From contig JACRJZ010000168.1 of NCBI GenBank assembly GCA_016219875.1, positions 45,963-109,962 on the forward strand: a stretch of DNA of 64,000 nucleotides, written 5' to 3'. This stretch comes from Verrucomicrobiota bacterium. GTDB lineage: Bacteria; Verrucomicrobiota; Verrucomicrobiia; Limisphaerales; JACRJZ01. Each line of letters opens with the position of its first letter. Position 1 is the first letter of the stretch. Shown here in pieces: positions 16,589 through 23,805 of the stretch. The notes under the pieces were generated by a model. It was not told the DNA's origin. It saw only the letters and a program-made list of their open reading frames with translations, and did no database searches. Made by a program: the position numbers and the translations under genes.

Positions 16589-17076
16589 AACGGCGAGAAT
16601 TGCTCCGGCATCTGGAAAACGAGGGCTGCCACGAAGAATTCGCCAGCTACGCCCACGGCACCAAAGGCTCCGCCGTCATCTCCACCGTGGCCCACACCCC
16701 GGCCCAATGCCGCATCTTCAAGGGCCAGACCGTCAATTGGCGCGACTTCAAGAGCGACAACCTCGCCTGGGCCTTCCCGCAACCCGAGCCGAACCCCTAC
16801 CAACTCGAATGGCAGCACCTCCTCGACGCCATCCGCCAGGACCAGCCCTACAACGAAGTGAAGCGCGGCGCCGAAGCCAGCCTCGTCGTGCTCATAGGCC
16901 GGCGCGCAGTGCATACGGGGCAGATCGTGACCTTTGAAGACACGCTCAACTGCGACGAAGAATTCGCCCCCAGCGTGGACAAACTGACAATGGATTCCCC
17001 CGCGCCCCTCCAGCTAGGCCCCGACGGCAAATATCCCCAGCCGCAACCGGGGATCAAGAAGACGAGGGAGTGTTGA
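16585..17076 (+). pseudogene. Chimera: hicA 5' stub joined to the 3' part of a Gfo/Idh/MocA oxidoreductase gene
   Basis: ATG 16585 begins MKRRELLRHLENEGC, the N-terminus of a HicA mRNA-interferase toxin. After about 15 codons the sequence abruptly becomes the C-terminal part of a Gfo/Idh/MocA-family oxidoreductase (EFASYAHGTKGSAVISTVAH, NPYQLEWQHLLDAIR, FAPSVDKLTMDSPAPL, stop at 17076). The HicA catalytic region and the whole NAD-binding half of the oxidoreductase are missing. The joint at about 16628 looks like a deletion that removed several hundred bases or more. The frame remains open from the hicB remnant through to 17076, so a 256-codon chimeric product is possible but probably not functional. 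Confidence 0.8.
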
Positions 17077-17097
17077 AGGGGGTAGGCAGAAAAGAGA

Positions 17098-18048
17098 CTA
17101 GCGGCTGGAACCAGCCGCCCCTGATGTTCGATTTGTCTCCTGCTCGGCACGGCTGGCTCCAATTCGTGGCACCGCCTTTGCATCTCTTGCTCCCATGAGT
17201 TTGGACAAGGCATTGTTCAGTTCTGCCTCGTCTTTGAGGGCTTGAGCCAATCGCTCAGACAATTCCCCAAGGACGACTCGGACGCTACTCGCAATCTCAA
17301 GGCAATGCTCGTCAGTCTGGTCGTGGAGACCATCGCTCAGAGCGGAATGGAGAAGGGTTAAAGGGTTGTGCCCATTGATCAGAAGGGCTTGAGGCATCGC
17401 GTCTTTGACGGAGGCAAGAGCCTTGCTGAACTGGGTTTCATTTTTTGCTGCCTTGAGTGCGGTAATAATATTTGGAGAAACATCCAGCTTCTCAGCGACT
17501 TTGAGGATTTCCTCGATAATTCGGTTCTTCTGATTCTCGACGACACGACGATAATAAACAAAAGCCCCGATGCCGAGTCCTTGATTTTCGCACCGGCGGC
17601 CTTTTAGAAAAGTTTCACGATCCGGCCCGATGAGCTTGATCAATCGCGGCGGGGTTGGAGGTCCATAGAGAGGCAACTCGCCGAACTTGTAGCACTTCCC
17701 AGATTCCGCATTCTTGTCGCGTTGAGCCGCTAGGGAGAATGTCTTTTCTGTCTTCCGGCAGTTTGAACACACGTAGGTTATGTAAATGAAGCTAAATCCA
17801 TCAGTGCTCACCCTTGGACTCGATGTGCGACACCGAAAGAACCGCGTTCCGTTACAGTCATCGTCAGGGCAGTGAAGCTGTAAGTCTGGGGTGCCTAGTT
17901 CATAGTATTGGGCACCGCTTGCATAGGACTTCGTTTCTGTCAGGTCGGCAATGGCAGTAATGGTGGAAGGGGGGATTGACTCAAGGAATTCAGAGAAAGG
18001 GACTGCCTCCGGCTTTTGTCTTACTTCTGGCTGCTGTTGTTCGATCAT
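17098..18048 (-). CDS. Hypothetical zinc-ribbon protein, low GC
   Basis: Protein of 316 residues, function not recognised. ATG 18048 has a good ribosome-binding site (GGAGG, 8 nt upstream). Residues 60-100 carry a probable zinc site (CPDDDCNGTRFFRC ... YVCSNCRKTE). The centre contains a charged helical region (NQKNRIIEEILKVAEKLDV) and the C-terminal half is helical with LLINGHNPLTLLHSALSDGL. Base composition is clearly poorer in GC than neighbouring genes, and the upstream spacer is AT-rich, so it looks recently acquired. It lies between the HicBA/oxidoreductase relic and a composite palindromic repeat, a typical accessory spot. Relatives with a similar layout occur in scattered phyla, sometimes near defence genes, but I cannot assign a role. 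Confidence 0.7.
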   Translation of the reverse strand: MIEQQQPEVRQKPEAVPFSEFLESIPPSTITAIADLTETKSYASGAQYYELGTPDLQLHCPDDDCNGTRFFRCRTSSPRVSTDGFSFIYITYVCSNCRKTEKTFSLAAQRDKNAESGKCYKFGELPLYGPPTPPRLIKLIGPDRETFLKGRRCENQGLGIGAFVYYRRVVENQKNRIIEEILKVAEKLDVSPNIITALKAAKNETQFSKALASVKDAMPQALLINGHNPLTLLHSALSDGLHDQTDEHCLEIASSVRVVLGELSERLAQALKDEAELNNALSKLMGARDAKAVPRIGASRAEQETNRTSGAAGSSR

Positions 18049-18540
18049 GTTCCTGCCTCCAATTCTCTCGTGCTAATATTTTATCCAGCCGCACACTTTG
18101 CAGTTGTTCCTGCGGACAAACTTCAGGAACGTCCGCCGATTCTGCGGTTCTTCCCCGTCCCGTTGTTGGATGTTGCCCGTCATCATGTTCGGGAGATTCG
18201 CAAACCCTGGCCCCCGGCGGCAAGCCTGAAAGCCCGCGCGGTCCCGCTGCAAATCAAGCCGCGCGCTTTCGTCCCGGAAGGACGCCCGAAAATAGCCCAG
18301 CGTTTCAACACTGGGTGCGCGGCATTGCAGAGGGCGAGTCCCGTCAGGGACGGCAGAACTCCGCCTCGGCACAAAACGCTTTCTTTCGTCCCTGACGGGA
18401 CTCGTCCCCGGCTCCCGCGCGTCCCACCGATAAATCGGTGGGCTATTATCGGTCGCCCTGTCGGGCTGCTTCTGTGTTTGTTCCCCATCCCCTCGTTGCC
18501 CGCTGCCCGTCCTCATGTCCGGGACATTCGCAATGCGCCC
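18049..18540. repeat. Composite palindromic element bracketed by 53-bp direct repeats
   Basis: No gene seen in this 492-bp gap. Direct repeats at 18151-18203 and 18481-18533 lie exactly 330 nt apart and match at about 43 of 53 positions. Between them are a perfect 18-nt inverted repeat (18335-18352 with 18387-18404, arm CGAGTCCCGTCAGGGACG), a short palindrome (18424-18441, CCACCGATAAATCGGTGG) and outer arms ATAGCCCA / TGGGCTAT. It resembles intergenic palindrome clusters of Planctomycetes and Verrucomicrobia. No transposase is present. Confidence 0.75.
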
Positions 18541-19104
18541 TCACAGCGGCGGAATCCCGGCCAAGGCGGCTTGAAGGCGCTCCCGCGTTCCGTGCAGTGC
18601 GCACCACTTCTCGATGTAAGCCATGTCGAGCGAGTCCAAGCCCTGGACGGCGAGCACGTCGCGGGCGTCGTCCAGGTCTTTGCTGCGGCCCCAGCGTAGT
18701 TTCTGCACGATGACGTCTTCCGGCGTGGGCAGCCAGGTGGCGCGGCCCAGCACCGGGAGGAACACCTGCTGGCGGCGCGCAAATTCTGACTGCACAAACG
18801 GATCGTCGAACATCTCGAACAATTCCACTTTGAAAGGCGGCGCGGAGCGGCTCCGGCCAACGTGCCGTCGGCCCCAGGTCAAGGTGTCGAAAACCACCTG
18901 CGCATCGCACGCTACGATCGGCTCCAGCTTCGCCATCACCGCCGCCACGCCACCCTCCACACTCACGGACACCAGCAAGTCCACGTCGCCGGTGGAGCGC
19001 GGCACTCCATACGCGCCGGCAGCGACGGCCCCGACAACCATGAACTCCACGCCGGACGATTCCGCCGCCTCAATCACCTTGATCGCGAGCGTTTCGAGCG
19101 TCAT
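18541..19104 (-). CDS. Nucleotidyltransferase-fold protein of a probable toxin-antitoxin pair
   Basis: Protein of 187 residues with the minimal nucleotidyltransferase fold: VEFMVVGAVAAGAYGVPRST followed by GDVDLLV, where the two Asp are the usual metal ligands, and a third acidic residue in FKVELFEMFDD. Such proteins resemble the AbiEii / MNT group that modifies tRNA or partner proteins. Its ATG overlaps the stop of the 93-codon gene upstream by 4 nt, so the two are co-translated. The downstream DNA is the composite palindrome. Assignment as nucleotidyltransferase-like is good; a toxin role is inferred from the gene pair. Confidence 0.8.
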   Translation of the reverse strand: MTLETLAIKVIEAAESSGVEFMVVGAVAAGAYGVPRSTGDVDLLVSVSVEGGVAAVMAKLEPIVACDAQVVFDTLTWGRRHVGRSRSAPPFKVELFEMFDDPFVQSEFARRQQVFLPVLGRATWLPTPEDVIVQKLRWGRSKDLDDARDVLAVQGLDSLDMAYIEKWCALHGTRERLQAALAGIPPL

Positions 19105-19382
19105 CGGTCAGCGGGTTTTTCCGTGACGTAGAAACCGTGTTCGCGCACGCGATCCAGGCGTTGCATCCAGCGTTTGACCTCCTGCCATCCAGCCGCCTCA
19201 TCGCGCGTGCCGAGCCGGTGCATGGCGCCGCCGAGCATTATGCCGAATTGGTGGTTCGAGAGCTCGAAGACTTCCGCCAACCGCTCCGCCACGGTCATTG
19301 TTCGAGCGCGCAAGATTTGCTCCCGATAGATGTCGTCTTGCAGCGCCTTTAGCGCGGCGGGATCGTCGTGAACGTTCGACAT
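19101..19382 (-). CDS. Small partner protein of the nucleotidyltransferase gene
   Basis: Protein of 93 residues, begins MSNVHDDPAALKALQDDIYR. I recognise the pair small protein plus nucleotidyltransferase as recurrent in Planctomycetes and Verrucomicrobia, but the small protein has no named family known to me. It is helical and charged, with conserved-looking ARTMTVAERLAEVFELS and RWMQRLDRVREHGFY. Being first in the operon and overlapping the transferase start by ATGA, it may be the antitoxin or a substrate adaptor. No DNA-binding motif is evident. Confidence 0.65.
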   Translation of the reverse strand: MSNVHDDPAALKALQDDIYREQILRARTMTVAERLAEVFELSNHQFGIMLGGAMHRLGTRDEAAGWQEVKRWMQRLDRVREHGFYVTEKPADR

Positions 19383-19448
19383 GCGGAAAAAAGTATCGAA
19401 ACCACGCTGCTACCGCAATGGCGATGAAAGAGCAGTCGTTGAAGCGAC

Positions 19449-21659
19449 TCATTTGCTTCGGCTGAACCACTGCCCCAGCGCACTTTCCGCGACGGCCACC
19501 AGCAGCGCGGCGAACATGAGCGGGAGCCAAAATTCGGAGCCGCTGCGTTCGCGGGCGACTTGGTCCTTAAGCGAGAATTTCGGGCCCCACTCGACCAGGT
19601 GGGACACGCTCGCCAGCATCTTCTTTTGTTCGGCGGAAAGTTCGTCGAGGAGGGATTCGGTGGCGTCGGGCTGCGCGGCGAAGCGGATGGACACGGGCGG
19701 TTCCGCGCCGGCCACGCTAAGTTCATAGACGCCGCTGAAATCGGTCTGGTCGTACTGGAACATCGGCCACCCGCCGAGCATCTCGATGCGGCGGAGGTCG
19801 CGGACGGCGTCGGTGGCGCGCGGCTTAAAGACTTGCGCATCCTTGCCGAGCAACTCGGGCGCGGCGCGGCGCGTGAACTTCTCGCCGACGCGCAGGTTCA
19901 GGCCCTCGTCGCGGCGTTGGATGAGCGAGCCGATGGTGCGGTGGATCAGCGGCACGAAGGAGAGGCGCACAGGCAAATCGTTCCAGCGCGTGCTGGCGGT
20001 GCTGGAAAACATCACGGCGCGGCCCAAGCCGAAGTCGCGCTCCATCGCGGCGGGTTTGCCGTCGGCGTAGCGGAGGATCACGCGCGGCTCGCCGGCGTCT
20101 GGGGCGGGCGCGGTGGCGGTGGTGGTTTTGTTCGTCGGGGGTTGGGTGAATGGCATAGGCACAAGGTCCAAAGCCCGAAAGAATCTCGCTGAACTCAGCG
20201 TCCCGCTCGCGGGGTCGTTCCAGATCGAGACGATGGGGTGCTCAAAATTCTTTTCCTGAAGCGTGAAGAACTTTTCGTCCTGATCGGCCTGGCCGCGAGG
20301 CGCGCCAAAGGTGGCAGGGAGGAGTTTGAGCTTCTTCGCCAGCGTGTCGTTGTAGAACGCCGTGTTCACTTTCGCGCCGGGGAAAATGACAAGGCCGCCG
20401 CCACGACGAAGATAGTTCTCCAAGTTGCGCGTGGTGGTTTCGGGGAACTCGGCGACGTTGGCGAGTATCACGGCGTCGAAGTCGTCGAAGCGGGCACTGG
20501 CGAGTTCGGTGCCGGTGATGACGGTGGGCTTGATGAAATAGTTCGCGGCTTCGTCGGGCGCGATGGGCACGAGGGCGTGGCGGAGGAAGAAGGTTTCGCT
20601 GTCGCGCGGTTCGGCACCGGGTTCGCCATCGACGAGGAGGACGCGGGCTTCCTTGATGGCGCGGAGGGCGATGGTGCGTTTGTCGTCAGCGGGCAGGCGC
20701 TCTTCGCTGATGCGGGCGGTGACGGAATGAAAACCTTCGCTGCGGAGCTTGGCGAAGAGCGAGACGGCCTTCGTGGCGCCAGCGGGGAGCGAGTCGATGG
20801 TGAACTCGTCGCTGGGCGGATCGGAATCGACGTTGAGGGTGACGCGGATGTCGCGGGCGTCGTCCTTGCCGTAATTCGTGACGCGAACCTCGAAGCGGAG
20901 CGGCTGCTTCACGGGCGTGAGGCCGCTGGCGAGGCGGAGTTCGCTGACGCCGAGATTGTGGTCCTCGTGTTCGCCGACGAGGACGATGTGGGCGCGGATT
21001 TTGTTCTTCACCGCGTCGAGGGATTTCTGGATGTGGCCGAGTTGCCGCCAGGCGGAGGATTGGCCGTCGGTGAGCAGATAGATTTCGCCGCGCAAAAGCA
21101 AGCGGCGCTGGAGGGTGTCAATGGCGCGTTCGATGGCCGGCGCGAGATCGGTGGCGCGGTCGGTGAGCGGGGCGTCGCGGAGGGTGCGGCGGGCGAGGTT
21201 GAGATCGAAGGTCGGCTCCGGGATGACGGGTTGCGCGATGTCGGAGGCAAGGATAACGGCGGCGGCCGAGCCGGCGGGCATGGTGTCGAGGGCTTGTTCG
21301 GCGGCTTTCTTGGCCTTGTCGAAGCGGGTCATCGTGCCGTCGCTCATGCCCATGCTATAGGAGTTGTCGAGGATGAGGACGGCGGTGACTTGCGAGCCAA
21401 AGAGAGATTTTGCGAGCCGGCTCAGCACGGGCCGCGACAGCGCGAGGCCGAGCAACAGGATGAGCAGGCAGCGGAGCACGAGGAGGAGGATGTCCTCGAT
21501 CTGCATGCGGCGCTGATTCTGTTCGACACTGACTTTGAGGAAGCGCATGGCGGCCCAGACCACGCGCTGAAACTTCCGGCGGTTCAGTAAGTGAATGATG
21601 ATCGGCAGCGAAACCGCCGCGATGCCGGCGTAGAGGAGGAATGGGTTGAGGAAGCTCAC
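19449..21659 (-). CDS. BatA-like membrane protein with VWA domain
   Basis: Membrane protein of about 736 residues. The N-terminus (MSFLNPFLLYAGIAAVSLPI, IIHLLNRRKFQRVVWAAMRF) is the aerotolerance/BatA N-terminal domain with two helices. A VWA domain follows (metal site DNSYSMG), then a long extracytoplasmic region with a glutamine-amidotransferase-like fold (LRRGGGLVIFPGAKVN), and a final helix (LPLMFAALLVAVAESALG). I choose GTG 21659; the open frame continues a few codons further upstream into a TCATTGG heptamer block. In related bacteria this gene follows DUF58 and MoxR genes in one operon; here a four-helix-bundle gene and heptamers separate it from DUF58. Function in envelope integrity is inferred. 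Confidence 0.85.
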   Translation of the reverse strand: MSFLNPFLLYAGIAAVSLPIIIHLLNRRKFQRVVWAAMRFLKVSVEQNQRRMQIEDILLLVLRCLLILLLGLALSRPVLSRLAKSLFGSQVTAVLILDNSYSMGMSDGTMTRFDKAKKAAEQALDTMPAGSAAAVILASDIAQPVIPEPTFDLNLARRTLRDAPLTDRATDLAPAIERAIDTLQRRLLLRGEIYLLTDGQSSAWRQLGHIQKSLDAVKNKIRAHIVLVGEHEDHNLGVSELRLASGLTPVKQPLRFEVRVTNYGKDDARDIRVTLNVDSDPPSDEFTIDSLPAGATKAVSLFAKLRSEGFHSVTARISEERLPADDKRTIALRAIKEARVLLVDGEPGAEPRDSETFFLRHALVPIAPDEAANYFIKPTVITGTELASARFDDFDAVILANVAEFPETTTRNLENYLRRGGGLVIFPGAKVNTAFYNDTLAKKLKLLPATFGAPRGQADQDEKFFTLQEKNFEHPIVSIWNDPASGTLSSARFFRALDLVPMPFTQPPTNKTTTATAPAPDAGEPRVILRYADGKPAAMERDFGLGRAVMFSSTASTRWNDLPVRLSFVPLIHRTIGSLIQRRDEGLNLRVGEKFTRRAAPELLGKDAQVFKPRATDAVRDLRRIEMLGGWPMFQYDQTDFSGVYELSVAGAEPPVSIRFAAQPDATESLLDELSAEQKKMLASVSHLVEWGPKFSLKDQVARERSGSEFWLPLMFAALLVAVAESALGQWFSRSK

Positions 21660-21663
21660 GAGA

Positions 21664-21826
21664 ATGACCAATGACAAAGGACCAATGACAAAGGAATGAC
21701 CAAGTTCAAATGACCAATGGACCGCCGGCCGCAGTAGGTGAGCGGCGGACTGAAGATGCCAAGGATGCCCGCTCGGTCATTGGGCATTGGACATTCCTTG
21801 GTCATTTGGCATTGGTCATTGGTCAT
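21664..21826. repeat. ATGACCA/TGGTCAT heptamers, inverted pair
   Basis: Left block 21664-21719 is eight 7-nt units of the ATGACCA type (ATGACCA, ATGACAA, AGGACCA and so on). Right block about 21778-21826 is seven units of the complementary TGGTCAT type. About 58 nt of unique DNA lies between. It starts five nt from the batA-like start and runs over the stop codon of the four-helix-bundle gene, whose TGA comes from a unit. Confidence 0.88.
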
Positions 21827-22314
21827 TCTTGCCCTCTTCCACTCCGGTAGATTTTGCAGAAGATCAGGTGCAACTCGCGGGCTTCTCGCCACAAGCTGCG
21901 GGCTTCTTCTTTGAGGCCGGGTTCGGCAGTGCTGGCCATGCGAAGGAAGAACTTCGTCTCCTTCGCCTCTTTCTTGCAGGTGCCAATCTTGTTGAGAAAC
22001 TCCTTCTTGGAAACCGCGTCGTCGGCTTCGCAATAGCTCGCGCCGATGCTGGTGCCGCAGCCGACGAGTTGGCTGATGAGCCGGCAGTTCGTCGAGTTGT
22101 CCGGCATCTTCTTCACGAAGCGGATGACCGCCTCGCCGAACTTCGCCGTGCGTTCTTCGAGATCGTAATCAGGCTCGCCACTTAGAGCGACATTGGCCGA
22201 AGCGGATTCCCCTTCCCGAAGTTCAAGAGGTGAATCTCCATGCTCTGGATACCTATTCTTGGCCTCGTTTTCCCACGGCTCCTGTTGGCCGGGCGGTGTT
22301 TGGTCATTGGGCAT
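21823..22314 (-). CDS. Four-helix-bundle protein (23S rRNA intervening-sequence protein family)
   Basis: Protein of 163 residues. The core (YDLEERTAKFGEAVIRFVKK, LISQLVGCGTSIGASYCEAD, KKEFLNKIGTCKKEAKETKF) is the four-helix-bundle/S23 family first seen in intervening sequences of 23S rRNA genes and related in fold to Avd of diversity-generating retroelements. It is not in an rRNA gene here. Heptamer repeats flank it closely: the ATG at 22314 and the AAAGGA ribosome-binding site lie in the right-hand block, and the TGA stop in the left-hand block. The first 45 residues are poorly conserved leader. It splits what is normally a DUF58-BatA operon on the same strand. Function is unknown; RNA or protein binding is suspected for the family. 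Confidence 0.85.
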   Translation of the reverse strand: MPNDQTPPGQQEPWENEAKNRYPEHGDSPLELREGESASANVALSGEPDYDLEERTAKFGEAVIRFVKKMPDNSTNCRLISQLVGCGTSIGASYCEADDAVSKKEFLNKIGTCKKEAKETKFFLRMASTAEPGLKEEARSLWREARELHLIFCKIYRSGRGQE

Positions 22315-22356
22315 TTGTCATTCCTTTGTCATTGGACATTGGACATTGGTCATTTC
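22301..22356. repeat. TGGTCAT heptamer tandem repeat
   Basis: Eight consecutive 7-nt units (TGGTCAT, TGGGCAT, TTGTCAT, TCCTTTG, TCATTGG, ACATTGG and so on). It contains the stop codon of the DUF58 gene (TGA 22352-22350) and the start codon and ribosome-binding site of the four-helix-bundle gene, both read on the minus strand. Same motif class as the block at 21664-21826. Confidence 0.88.
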
Positions 22357-23249
22357 GCCGTGGTCCTCAGCCTGAACGCCAGATATCCGCTCAACACTTC
22401 ATGCAACGGCTGCGCCGTGTTCACCAGCACGTAATGACACTGGTTGCGCTCGCAGCCGTCGCGGAGGCGAGTGCGGAAGGCTTCCAGTTCGCGCCGGTAG
22501 CTTTTGCGGATCTCGGCGGGGCGCGTGAGGATTTTCGGGACCGCCTCCAGACCCTCGAATTCGACCAACCCGGTGAACGGGAATTCGAGTTCCCACGGAT
22601 CGAGCACGTGGAAAACGATGACCTCATGCCCGCCGAAGCGGAGATGCTGAATGCCTTCGAGCACCTTCTGCTCGTCGTCGAAGAAATCGCTGATGAGGAT
22701 CACAATGCCTTTGCGGCGAATTTGGTGGGCCAGGTCGTGCAGGACCGTGCCGATGTTCGTCGGCTCCTTCGGCTCAAACGCCGCCAGCCGCGCCATGATG
22801 CGATGGATCGTGTCCTTGGCGTCGCTGCGCGGGGCGTAATCGCGGAGCACGGTGTCGAAGATGGCCAGGGCCACGGCGTCGCGCTGGTGCAGGATGAGGT
22901 AGGCCAGGCAGGCGGCGATCATCTTGCCGTAATGCAGCTTGGTGAGCGGGCCGGAGCCGTAGCGCATGGACTCGCTGCCGTCGAGCAGGATGCGGGCGAC
23001 GTAGTTGGTTTCCTGCTCGTATTGCTTGATGAAATAGCGGTCGGTGCGGCCGAGGACTTTCCAGTCGAGATGGCGCGTGTCGTCGCCGTGGGTGTATTCG
23101 CGGTGTTGCGCGAACTCGATGGCGAATCCGCGATACGGCGACTTGTGCTCGCCCGCCATGTAACCCTCCACGATGAAGCGGGCGGCCAGGCCGAGGGATT
23201 CGGCGCGGGAGATCGTGGCGGGGTCGAGCAAGGGGGCGAGGTCAGGCAT
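22350..23249 (-). CDS. DUF58-domain protein
   Basis: Cytoplasmic protein of 299 residues with the DUF58 signature (YRGFAIEFAQHREYTHGDDT, RHLDWKVLGRTDRYFIKQYE) and a VWA-like core (ARILLDGSESMRYG, metal site DGSES). I choose ATG 23249 (MPDLAPLLDPATISRAESLG), the usual DUF58 start; the open frame extends upstream through a CGTAAAA heptamer block that is unlikely to be coding. DUF58 proteins normally act with MoxR AAA+ ATPases and BatA-like proteins. No moxR gene is visible upstream. The stop codon is supplied by a heptamer unit. Confidence 0.9.
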   Translation of the reverse strand: MPDLAPLLDPATISRAESLGLAARFIVEGYMAGEHKSPYRGFAIEFAQHREYTHGDDTRHLDWKVLGRTDRYFIKQYEQETNYVARILLDGSESMRYGSGPLTKLHYGKMIAACLAYLILHQRDAVALAIFDTVLRDYAPRSDAKDTIHRIMARLAAFEPKEPTNIGTVLHDLAHQIRRKGIVILISDFFDDEQKVLEGIQHLRFGGHEVIVFHVLDPWELEFPFTGLVEFEGLEAVPKILTRPAEIRKSYRRELEAFRTRLRDGCERNQCHYVLVNTAQPLHEVLSGYLAFRLRTTAK

Positions 23250-23260
23250 GCGAGAAAGGG

Positions 23261-23288
23261 CGTAAAACGTGAAACGTAAAACGTGACT
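23261..23288. repeat. CGTAAAA heptamer tandem repeat
   Basis: Four units: CGTAAAA, CGTGAAA, CGTAAAA, CGTGACT, 12 nt upstream of the DUF58 start. The same motif class, in inverted arrangement, lies between atpD and atpC at 38911-38966. Confidence 0.85.
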
Positions 23289-23457
23289 GGCGGGCGGTGA
23301 TGCCGAGCGAGAAACCCGGCGCCAAAAGCGCGGCACAACGGGGCATCCAGTTCGGCGTTCGCATCGTTGGTATCCGACGCTGGGGAGGACTTGGGAATTT
23401 AACCAGCCCAGGGTGATGCCGTGCCGGCGCTCCTCGCTGATCGCCGGCCTGTCCGCG

Positions 23458-23730
23458 TCAGTTCTCCAATCTGTTCGGCTCGGCCCGGCGCAAGCCTACT
23501 TCTCCGGCCACATCGTCGAATTCCTCGTGACTCACCGTGTCGAGGGTCTTGCCACGATCGGAAAGCTTCTCGTTGATCTTGATGGCTTTCTCCGTCATGG
23601 CTTCGTGGGTATCGGCGCTCCCGCCCATCAACACGAAATTCGGCCCGGTGGTCACGCGCTTGTGACCATCCGAGTCCAGTCCCACGCCCAACATCATGGC
23701 GCGCCGTTTCTTCTTTCCTGCGTTGCTCAC
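23458..23730 (-). CDS. Small conserved hypothetical protein
   Basis: Protein of 90 residues, strongly charged, beginning MSNAGKKKRRAMMLGVGLDS. The middle reads GPNFVLMGGSADTHEAMTEK and AIKINEKLSDRGKTLDTVSH. I have the impression of a recurring verrucomicrobial small protein but know no function. No membrane helix, signal peptide or metal motif is evident. It stands alone between the sulfatase and the DUF58 gene on the same strand, with 75 nt to the sulfatase stop on its upstream side. Confidence 0.65.
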   Translation of the reverse strand: MSNAGKKKRRAMMLGVGLDSDGHKRVTTGPNFVLMGGSADTHEAMTEKAIKINEKLSDRGKTLDTVSHEEFDDVAGEVGLRRAEPNRLEN

Positions 23731-23805
23731 GACGCGCCGAAGCTACGGGGGACGCCCTTGAAGTCAAGCGCGGCCCGCCTCTTCCACGGTGCTGGCGCGG
23801 CCCGC

